A stretch of DNA of 41,085 nucleotides, from positions 1 through 41,085 of the forward strand of contig JAABSJ010000027.1 of the NCBI GenBank assembly GCA_011390515.1, read 5' to 3'. The translations under genes and the position numbers were made by a program. Positions 34,676-41,085 of this stretch are shown here, piece by piece. Within the stretch, counting starts at the first letter, position 1. Every line of letters begins with the position of its first letter. A model generated the notes under the pieces. That model worked only from the letters and a program-made list of their open reading frames with translations. It did not search any database and had not been told where the DNA came from. The stretch comes from Oscillatoria sp. Its GTDB lineage: Bacteria; Cyanobacteriota; Cyanobacteriia; Cyanobacteriales; Laspinemataceae.

Positions 34676-37600
34676 ATGTACGCAACCGATTGGACTATCA
34701 CCGAACGCAACTTTGACCCGAATAGCGAACCGCATCATTACGAAACGGTTTTTACCCTAGGAAATGGCTATCTTGGCACTCGTGGAACCTTCGAGGAAGG
34801 CTATCCTGGGGCAAAACCTGCCACCTTGATTAATGGTTTGTATGATAAAGTCGCCATCGTCCATACGGAACTGGCAAATTGTCCCGATTGGCTGCCGATG
34901 GTGGTTTCTGTCGGTGGCGAATACTTCAGCCTCGATCGCGGCGAAATCCTGCACTACGAAAGGCAACTGGATATGCGACGTGGCATTCTCAGCCGCCAAA
35001 TTCGCTGGCGTAGTCCCCAGGGAAAAACCCTGGATCTCCATTTTGAGCGGTTTACCAGCCTTGCCGAACACCATATCGCCGCAATCCGCCTCTCCGTTAC
35101 CCCCGTTGATTTCTCCGATATCGTGGAAATCCAAGCGGGACTCGACGGACACCCGGATAACCAAGGAATCAAGCATTGGAAATGGATCACTCAAGGGTTG
35201 ACTCCAGTCAAAACCGATCAATCCAGCAGTTCCCTCCCCTTTTCCCTGCTTCCCTCAGAAGTGGATGGGGTCTGGATGCAGTTGTCTACGTTACATAGTG
35301 GAATTGTGTTGGGAATGGCAACCCAACTCTCAGTTAAAAATGCCCAGCAGCAAACCCTTCCGGTGTTGGGGATGACGACCCCGGGATATCCCACCCTCAC
35401 CACTCGCTTTGAAGGCAACCGGGGAGAAACGGTAACGTTGGAAAAATTGGTGACGATTTACACCTCCCGGGAAACCGAGGCCCCTACCGAAGCGGCGATC
35501 GCCAAACTGAGTCAACTCCCAGACTACGACACCCTGCGCGACGAACATACTGCCGCCTGGGATCGCCTCTGGGAACAGTCGGATGTTGTCATCGAAGGGG
35601 ACCTCAAAGCGCAACAGGCAATCCGCTATAACCTCTTCCAATTGCTGCAAGCGGCCCCCCATCATGATAGTCATGTCAGCATTCCCGCAAAAACTTTATC
35701 GGGGTTTGCTTACCGGGGTCACGTTTTTTGGGATACGGAAATTTTTCTGCTGCCCTTTTTAAGCTACACCCAACCGGCAGCCGCCCGAAATGCCTTGACT
35801 TATCGCTACCACACCCTCCCCGGTGCTCGTCGCAAAGCGGCAGATTCGGGGCATGAAGGGGCCATGTTCGCCTGGGAAAGCGCCGCTACGGGAGATGAAG
35901 TCACCCCCCGTTGGGTACCGGATACGGAAGGCAAAGAATTGGTGCGAATTTGGTGTGGGGACATTGAACTGCACATCACCACCGATGTCGCTTATGCCGC
36001 CTGGAACTATTGGCAAATCACCGGGGACGACACTTGGATGGCAGACTATGGCGCCGAATTAATCCTGGATACGGCAGTATTCTGGGGAAGTCGCGCCGAA
36101 TGGAATGGCGATCGCAACTGTTATGAAATCCGTGACGTGATTGGACCCGACGAAAATCACGATCGCGTCAATAACAATACCTTCACCAACCGGATGATGC
36201 AATGGCATCTGGAAACCGCACAGGAGGTATTAAACTGGTTACAGGATTTCGCACCGGATCAGGCGCAGGCATTGGTACAGCAACTGAATCTGGATGCTAA
36301 ACGCCTCACTCATTGGAACCATGTGATTGAGCGGATTTACCTGCCTACCCCCTCAGAAACGGGGTTAATTGAGCAATCGGAAGGCTTTTTCGCCCTCAAA
36401 GATGTGAATTTGGCCGATTATGAACCCCGCCAACAGTCAATGCAGGCGATTTTGGGAATTGAGGCAACCAGTCACTGCCAGATTCTCAAACAGCCGGATG
36501 TGTTGATGTTGCTGTATCTGTTGGGCGATCGCTATGATTCCCAAACCTTGCAAGCGAACTGGGATTATTACTGTCCCCGGACCGATCATGTTTATGGATC
36601 GAGTCTGGGTCCGGCAATCCATGCGGTTTTAGCGGCACAATTGGATAAACCGATGGAGGCATATCAACACTTCATGCGGGCGGCATTAGTCGATTTAGAA
36701 GATGTCCGGGGTAATGCTTGTGAGGGGATTCACGCTGCTTCCACAGGAGGAGTTTGGCAGGCAGTCGTGTTTGGATTTGCCGGGATTCGTCTGACGGAAC
36801 GCGGTCCGATCGCCAATCCTCACTTACCCCCAACATGGACTCGTCTGAAGTTCAAACTCTCCTGGCGCGATCGCTGGTATGAGTTTGATATTAAGCAGGA
36901 GAGTGCTTCCGCAGATACTCAGAAAACAACATCTCAGGGGTCGGAAATGACAGCAAATGCTTTGCGCGACGGGTTACGCGGGGTGATTTTTGATTTGGAT
37001 GGGGTGCTGACGGATACGGCAGAATACCATTATTTAGGTTGGAAGCAAGTGGCGGATGAGGAGGGAATTCCCTTCGATCGCGAGGCAAATGAAGCGATGC
37101 GCGGGTTGGCACGTCGGGAGTCTCTGTTAATGCTGCTTGGCAGTCGCCAAGTTCCGGAAGCGCAAATGCAGGAGATGATGGACCGCAAAAACCGTTACTA
37201 TGTGGACTTGGTAGCGGAGATTGGTCCCCAGGATTTGTTACCGGGGGCACGGGAGTTTTTGATGGAACTGCAAGCAGCAGGGATGAAGGTGGCGATCGGT
37301 TCATCGAGCAAAAATGCTCATAATGTGGTGGAACGATTGGGAATTGGTCATCTGGTTCAGGCGATCGCTGATGGATACAGTGTATCGCGCTCAAAACCCG
37401 CCCCAGATTTGTTCCTCCATGCGGCGGATTTGTTGGGGATTCCTGCGGCAGAGTGTATCGTCTTTGAAGATGCTGACTCCGGGGTAGAAGCAGCGAAAGC
37501 AGCCGGAATGTGGGCCGTCGGGTTAGGTCCGGTGGAACGCTTCCAGGATGCGGATTTGGTGCTGCCTTCGTTAGAGTATATCCAGTGGAAGGATTTGCTG

Positions 37601-37678
37601 GACAAACTCGCACAAACCACCCTGTTGCCTGGGGATTTAGGGGCGATCGGCGATCGGATTGGTGCAGGATCTCTATAA
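34676..37678 (+). CDS. GH65 disaccharide phosphorylase fused to beta-phosphoglucomutase
   Basis: A 1000-aa fusion. Residues 1-745 are a glycoside hydrolase family 65 protein: N-terminal TERNFDPNSEPHHYETVFTLGNGYLGTRG, central (alpha/alpha)6 barrel with HVFWDTEIFLLPFL and the catalytic-acid motif VIGPDENHDRVNNN (Glu493). GH65 enzymes split alpha-linked disaccharides such as maltose, trehalose or kojibiose with phosphate to give beta-glucose 1-phosphate. Residues about 766-985 are a HAD beta-phosphoglucomutase with GVIFDLDGVLTDTAEYH (Asp773, Asp775), SSSKNA and FEDADSGVEAA. This second domain would convert beta-glucose 1-phosphate to glucose 6-phosphate, so the fusion joins two successive steps. 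The linker (about 745-765) is polar. Substrate identity is not decided by motifs. A MITE begins right after the stop codon. Confidence 0.9.
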   Translation: MYATDWTITERNFDPNSEPHHYETVFTLGNGYLGTRGTFEEGYPGAKPATLINGLYDKVAIVHTELANCPDWLPMVVSVGGEYFSLDRGEILHYERQLDMRRGILSRQIRWRSPQGKTLDLHFERFTSLAEHHIAAIRLSVTPVDFSDIVEIQAGLDGHPDNQGIKHWKWITQGLTPVKTDQSSSSLPFSLLPSEVDGVWMQLSTLHSGIVLGMATQLSVKNAQQQTLPVLGMTTPGYPTLTTRFEGNRGETVTLEKLVTIYTSRETEAPTEAAIAKLSQLPDYDTLRDEHTAAWDRLWEQSDVVIEGDLKAQQAIRYNLFQLLQAAPHHDSHVSIPAKTLSGFAYRGHVFWDTEIFLLPFLSYTQPAAARNALTYRYHTLPGARRKAADSGHEGAMFAWESAATGDEVTPRWVPDTEGKELVRIWCGDIELHITTDVAYAAWNYWQITGDDTWMADYGAELILDTAVFWGSRAEWNGDRNCYEIRDVIGPDENHDRVNNNTFTNRMMQWHLETAQEVLNWLQDFAPDQAQALVQQLNLDAKRLTHWNHVIERIYLPTPSETGLIEQSEGFFALKDVNLADYEPRQQSMQAILGIEATSHCQILKQPDVLMLLYLLGDRYDSQTLQANWDYYCPRTDHVYGSSLGPAIHAVLAAQLDKPMEAYQHFMRAALVDLEDVRGNACEGIHAASTGGVWQAVVFGFAGIRLTERGPIANPHLPPTWTRLKFKLSWRDRWYEFDIKQESASADTQKTTSQGSEMTANALRDGLRGVIFDLDGVLTDTAEYHYLGWKQVADEEGIPFDREANEAMRGLARRESLLMLLGSRQVPEAQMQEMMDRKNRYYVDLVAEIGPQDLLPGAREFLMELQAAGMKVAIGSSSKNAHNVVERLGIGHLVQAIADGYSVSRSKPAPDLFLHAADLLGIPAAECIVFEDADSGVEAAKAAGMWAVGLGPVERFQDADLVLPSLEYIQWKDLLDKLAQTTLLPGDLGAIGDRIGAGSL

Positions 37679-37813
37679 TAGACTTCTTGCAAAAGTTTCA
37701 AAAGCCCCCCGTGAATAAAATATTTATTCCTCTGGCTTCCCCCTTCTTAAGGGGGACGGGAGGGGGATCTAAGGGGGGTTGGGGGGATCAATCCGGATTT
37801 TTGCAAGAGGTCT
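37679..37813. repeat. MITE-like element, AGACTTCTTGCAAAA family, copy 2
   Basis: Ends TAGACTTCTTGCAAAA and TTTTGCAAGAGGTCTA. It is longer than the other copies because an AT-rich stretch and a second CCCCCTTCTTAAGGGGG hairpin are inserted in the core. Its first base directly follows the stop codon of the GH65 fusion gene. Confidence 0.8.
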
Positions 37814-37865
37814 AATTCTGGTTGCAGTTTTAGGTTAACTCTGGAATTGGGTTAACTTGGTAAAG

Positions 37866-37898
37866 AAGACACGGCCAAAAAAGCCGTGTCTTTTTATT
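37866..37898 (+). terminator. Terminator downstream of the GH65 fusion gene
   Basis: AGACACGGC pairs with GCCGTGTCT around a 7-nt A-rich loop and is followed by TTTTTATT. It lies beyond the MITE and before the next gene. Confidence 0.85.
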
Positions 37899-37937
37899 GT
37901 AAAATTTCAATGCTAAACGTGCAAGGGTCAAGGTTGT

Positions 37938-39107
37938 ATGCTGCCAATTATTGAGACGATTCCCATTGTTCAACTCGCTTCAGGCGATCGCCTGTTTATC
38001 CAGGTTTATAAATTTATTGGAGACAATCCCGGTCCTAAAGCCTATATCCAATCCAATTTACATGGCGCAGAAATTGCCGGAAATGCGGTGATTCATCAAC
38101 TGATAGAGTTTTTGCAGGGGGTAGATGCCAGCCAAATCACCGGCGAGATTTGGCTGGTTCCGGTTTGTAATCCCCTGGGAATTAATCAGCGATCGCAACA
38201 TTTTTCCAGTGGACGCTATCACAGCTATGATGGCAAAGACTGGAATCGAATATTTTGGGATTACGAAAAAGAAGCCACAGATATTCACGACTTTGCCTAC
38301 TCTCTGATTAATGTTGATCCAGAAGAAATTGAAGAATATTATCGACAGATTATCCTCGAAAAATTTCATCAACTCCAAAAAGATATCAACGCTGCCAGTG
38401 GCGTTCCCTTCGTCGAACAGTATCGCTATAAATTACAATCATTGAGCTTAGATGCCAATTATGTGATTGACTGTCACAGTTCCACCAATCAAGGACTAGA
38501 TTATCTCTACTGCTTCCATTCCCGAGAGGAAAGCGCCAAAGCCTTTCTGCTTGATTATGCAATTTTGATGACCGAGTATGATGGCGATGCCTTCGATGAA
38601 GCGGGGATGAAACCTTGGCTGGCATTAGAGAACAGTTTAGCCAAACAGGGAAAACCCATCCAGTTTGATGTCGAATCCTGGACCCTGGAACTAGGGACCG
38701 GAATGCAGATGAATCCGCAATCCGTCACCAAAGGAGTGCGCGGGATTCAGAACTATTTGGCTAAAAAAGGGATGTTGGATATTCCCGGATTTCCCTTGCC
38801 GGAAACAGAATTTCATCCGGTTATTTTTATCCGAAAAGACCGAATTCGTAAATATTATGCCACTGCCGGGGGAATGATTCAGAAACAATTGCCTTTGGGG
38901 ACCGTAGTTCAAACCGGCGACTGTCTTTACCAACTCTTGAGTTTTGACAAAACTGGAAAACCTCCCAAAATCATCGATATTCCTGCGGTAGAACCCGGTT
39001 TAATCTTTGATGTTTGCACCAATTATTCCGCCAATCAAGGGGATTATGTTTTATCTATTTTCCAGGGAAAACCTGAAAATTTTGTAGAAATTAATCCCAA
39101 TTTTTGA
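37938..39107 (+). CDS. Succinylglutamate desuccinylase/aspartoacylase family hydrolase
   Basis: A 389-aa zinc hydrolase of the AstE/AspA group (related to M14 carboxypeptidases). Zinc ligands are in SNLHGAEIAGN (His42, Glu45) and DCHSS (His180). The basic-residue region is NPLGINQRSQHFSSGRY, and the likely catalytic Glu251 is in SWTLELGTG. A C-terminal beta domain (about 290-380) contains TAGGMIQKQLPLGTVVQTGD, as in proteins of this family that resemble biotinyl-lipoyl-type folds. The substrate, probably an N-acyl amino acid or a small peptide, is not known. It has its own transcript, downstream of the terminator at 37866. Confidence 0.85.
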   Translation: MLPIIETIPIVQLASGDRLFIQVYKFIGDNPGPKAYIQSNLHGAEIAGNAVIHQLIEFLQGVDASQITGEIWLVPVCNPLGINQRSQHFSSGRYHSYDGKDWNRIFWDYEKEATDIHDFAYSLINVDPEEIEEYYRQIILEKFHQLQKDINAASGVPFVEQYRYKLQSLSLDANYVIDCHSSTNQGLDYLYCFHSREESAKAFLLDYAILMTEYDGDAFDEAGMKPWLALENSLAKQGKPIQFDVESWTLELGTGMQMNPQSVTKGVRGIQNYLAKKGMLDIPGFPLPETEFHPVIFIRKDRIRKYYATAGGMIQKQLPLGTVVQTGDCLYQLLSFDKTGKPPKIIDIPAVEPGLIFDVCTNYSANQGDYVLSIFQGKPENFVEINPNF

Positions 39108-39191
39108 TACACAAAATAGCGTTTATCCTTGAAAATAGGGTACAGCCATATAGACATGAGAAACGCTATATAATGAAATGAAACCCAACAT

Positions 39192-39272
39192 TAGACTTCT
39201 TGCAAAATTCTCTTAAGCCCCCCTTCTTAAGGGGGGTTGGGGGGATCTATCCGTTATTTTGCAAGAGGTCTA
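39192..39272. repeat. MITE-like element, AGACTTCTTGCAAAA family, copy 3
   Basis: Ends TAGACTTCTTGCAAAA and TTTTGCAAGAGGTCTA and a core nearly identical to copy 1 at 30299. It is flanked by TT and TT, so a TA or TTA-type target duplication is possible. Confidence 0.8.
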
Positions 39273-39327
39273 TTATCGCTCATAGGAAATAGGTTTTATC
39301 CTATTGGATTTTTCTGTCGCTGAAAAA

Positions 39328-39939
39328 TTACGACTGAAAAATTTGTGCCGCTGTTAATTGTAATTCCGAGAAAGCCAAAGACTCAACTCTATCATCCCCT
39401 TGAAATTGTTTTACTTCATACTCTCCATCAACCATGTAATAAACCGAAAGAGTCGGAGATTTAGGATGACCAATGAAGCGCCGACCACCTAAACCCAGAT
39501 AGTCTACAATCCAGTATTCTGGAATGCCCATTAATTCATAATCTCCCGCCTTTCGGAGATAATCATTCTGCCAATTGGTACTCACTACTTCTACCACTAA
39601 CCGCACTGAACTCCCTAGAGTAATAATAGACTCTTTTTGCCACCGGGGTTCGTTGCTTAGTTGCTCTCGATCTAGGACAATCACATCAGGCTGATAACCC
39701 GATTCATCCTCCAAGGGTTTCAGCAAGCAATCACCCGGAATAGAGTAATCTAATTTTAGCCGTCTGATTTCCAAATGGAGTTCACCCGTGATAAAACCCG
39801 TAATATTAGAGTGGGCACCCGTTCCTAAAGGCATTTCTACAATCCTTCCGTTGTGTAATTCATATTTACAGGCGGCATTTTCTGGATACCAGGCTACAAA
39901 TTCATCAAACGAGATAGGTTTTGTAAGGGTCTGAATCAT
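39328..39939 (-). CDS. Uma2-family endonuclease-like protein (DUF820)
   Basis: A 203-aa protein of the Uma2/DUF820 family, which is greatly expanded in cyanobacteria and has a PD-(D/E)XK-like fold. Motifs in order: KYELHNGRIVEMPLGTG (Glu of the core), QPDVIVLDREQ (Asp), RLVVEVVSTNW (E-x-V) and RKAGDYELMGIPEYWIVDY (Lys). The catalytic set is complete, so nuclease activity is plausible, but biological targets are unknown for the family. It is a single gene on the minus strand. Confidence 0.88.
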   Translation of the reverse strand: MIQTLTKPISFDEFVAWYPENAACKYELHNGRIVEMPLGTGAHSNITGFITGELHLEIRRLKLDYSIPGDCLLKPLEDESGYQPDVIVLDREQLSNEPRWQKESIITLGSSVRLVVEVVSTNWQNDYLRKAGDYELMGIPEYWIVDYLGLGGRRFIGHPKSPTLSVYYMVDGEYEVKQFQGDDRVESLAFSELQLTAAQIFQS

Positions 39940-40177
39940 GTTTTTTTACTTTTAGGTAATTGAGGGATTGAACTTGAATCCATTGCTGGGGGAAAAAACA
40001 GGTGATGCTGGAGTCAGCAGCGATCGCCAATTCATCACCAACAACAGCCGATCGCCATTTCTCACAGCCAGCCAGATTCGTTAAACGGACTCCTGTGAGC
40101 GAACTCATCAGCCCTCTCAAGGGTCAATAAAGCTCCAGGTTAGGGGTGGATTCATCTTCTCATTTTAGCAGGGTCCA

Positions 40178-40288
40178 GGAAACGCGGTTTCTAAGAGTAC
40201 GCGGCATCAACTTGGAGGGACAAGAAACCGGGTTTCTAGCAGCATCTGTGATTCTCCCCGAAGATTGAAGAAAGAAACCCCGTTTCTG
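40178..40288. repeat. Cluster of three AGAAACCCGGTTTCT-type palindromes
   Basis: Copies at 40178-40192 (GGAAACGCGGTTTCT), 40222-40237 (AAGAAACCGGGTTTCT) and about 40272-40288 (AAAGAAACCCCGTTTCT). They are the same family as the pair at 12652-12719 and lie just before the TPR gene. Confidence 0.7.
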
Positions 40289-40337
40289 GGTTGCTCTGAT
40301 GGGTTAAAATGGGGGTGCTGTCTCTATCCGTGCGGCA

Positions 40338-41085
40338 ATGAATGAACAACGAGTGCAGGCTTATCTCTCCCTGATTCAACAACTCCTCACCTGTCCCAGT
40401 GGGGAGGAACCGGAAATCCTCAACCAGTCTATAGAGTGGGTGGATGAGGGGTTTGTGCAGGTGTGCGAGTTGGTGGCGGCACAGTTGCAGGAACAGGGAC
40501 AAGAGAATCAGGCGGCGTTTCTGCGGAATCTGGCGCAACAGGTGGCGGCATTTTTAGGGCAGCAGACAGCGCAACCATCCCAAAGCGAGACAATACCCGC
40601 AGAATATGAAACCTTCTTACAAGAAGCCCTGCGCTTGACCGATGAAAGCGATGTTAATCCCTCCGTTGTTTATCCCTTCCTCGCCCATCAACAAGCCAAG
40701 CTGAATCAGGATTTGATTGCCCTGATTCCCGCCTTTGCCACTGGCGGCAACATTATTGATTTGCTCAATTTTGCCAATTTAGTGCAGCAATTTCCCCTCG
40801 GTCAACGGGCGATTAATTTAGAAATTGCCATTGCCATCTATACCAAGTCCCTCGATTTTTTTCCTCGCCAGAATAATGCAACGGCCTGGGCAACCATTCA
40901 AAATAACTTGGCGGTTGCCTACGAAACCCGCATCAAAGGAGAGCGAGGGGACAATATCGAGCAGGCGATTTCCTGCTACGAAGCCGCCTTAGAAGTCCGC
41001 ACCCGCACCGCCTTTCCCGAACAATGGGCCATGACTCAAAATAACTTGGCGAATGCCTACAGTATCCGCATCAAAGGAGAGCGAG
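40338..41085 (+). CDS. TPR-repeat protein, N-terminal part (runs off the window)
   Basis: An open frame from ATG 40338 (MNEQRVQAYLSLIQQLLTCP) continues to the last base, at least 249 codons. After about 170 residues without motif, tetratricopeptide-like repeats begin: ATIQNNLAVAYETRIKGERG and AMTQNNLANAYSIRIKGERG are successive units about 50 residues apart. In cyanobacteria this opening usually belongs to long TPR proteins ending in a CHAT peptidase domain. That part is outside the window, so the CHAT assignment is only inferred. Three palindromic repeats lie immediately upstream. Confidence 0.8.
   Translation, partial: MNEQRVQAYLSLIQQLLTCPSGEEPEILNQSIEWVDEGFVQVCELVAAQLQEQGQENQAAFLRNLAQQVAAFLGQQTAQPSQSETIPAEYETFLQEALRLTDESDVNPSVVYPFLAHQQAKLNQDLIALIPAFATGGNIIDLLNFANLVQQFPLGQRAINLEIAIAIYTKSLDFFPRQNNATAWATIQNNLAVAYETRIKGERGDNIEQAISCYEAALEVRTRTAFPEQWAMTQNNLANAYSIRIKGER

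Overview
The window is chromosomal DNA of a cyanobacterium, probably filamentous and Oscillatoriales-like. HIP1 octamers (GCGATCGC) are very dense, and the housekeeping genes are cyanobacterial in type: NurA, XseB, ClpS, PetL, AroB, a DUF2103 protein and a cyclase fused to a receiver. No rRNA operon or phage structural gene is visible.

Layout. 1-5300: a normal tRNA-Gln(TTG), a HAD phosphatase, NurA, XseB, a broken IS630-type transposase, a DUF2103 protein and ClpS. 5300-11360: a minus-strand signalling group (receiver-adenylate cyclase, six-PAS histidine kinase, single-domain receiver). 11855-14394: an osmoprotectant ABC transporter (ATPase, permease, binding lipoprotein). 14500-18700: petL, aroB, a ribbon-helix-helix protein, an HNH protein and hypotheticals. 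29600-41085: a DUF305 membrane protein, small exported and membrane proteins, a GH65 phosphorylase fused to beta-phosphoglucomutase, a succinylglutamate desuccinylase/aspartoacylase-like hydrolase, a Uma2 protein and the start of a TPR protein. Several MITE-like hairpin families are scattered throughout.

The unusual part is 19050-29000, two adjacent RNA-rich transcription units. Each begins with a TTGACA promoter and an rRNA-type boxA antiterminator (ACCTTGAAAACTGAATAA in both). Unit 1 (19057-25355) carries 29 tRNA or tRNA-like genes covering every amino acid except Cys, two HNH homing-type endonuclease genes, a tandem-GNAT acetyltransferase gene and a structured RNA at about 23031-23261. That RNA contains an exact sarcin-ricin loop and a 58-nt copy of the L11-binding/GTPase-associated domain of 23S rRNA. 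These are the two RNA elements that form the ribosomal factor-binding centre, here joined in one small RNA. Unit 2 (25375-29000) encodes a 66-aa protein, five tandem RNAs of 128-137 nt at a period of about 165 nt, a Ro60-like protein (TROVE-like helices plus a von Willebrand A domain with intact MIDAS) and a small HNH protein.

Each of the five tandem RNAs is a tRNA cloverleaf held on a long helical handle. The handle shows compensatory base changes from unit to unit, as expected of bacterial Y RNAs (YrlA type). The rRNA-mimic RNA in unit 1 has the same handle: an ungapped 31-nt 5' block and a 19-nt 3' block align with tandem unit 2. One handle family therefore carries either a tRNA-like or a ribosomal GTPase-centre-like module, next to a Ro-like protein. 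I infer a Ro RNP system whose RNAs mimic translation components, plus a reserve tRNA set, possibly serving as decoys, quality-control adaptors or spares when tRNA or rRNA is attacked. The function is inference; the structures and shared handle are read from the sequence.
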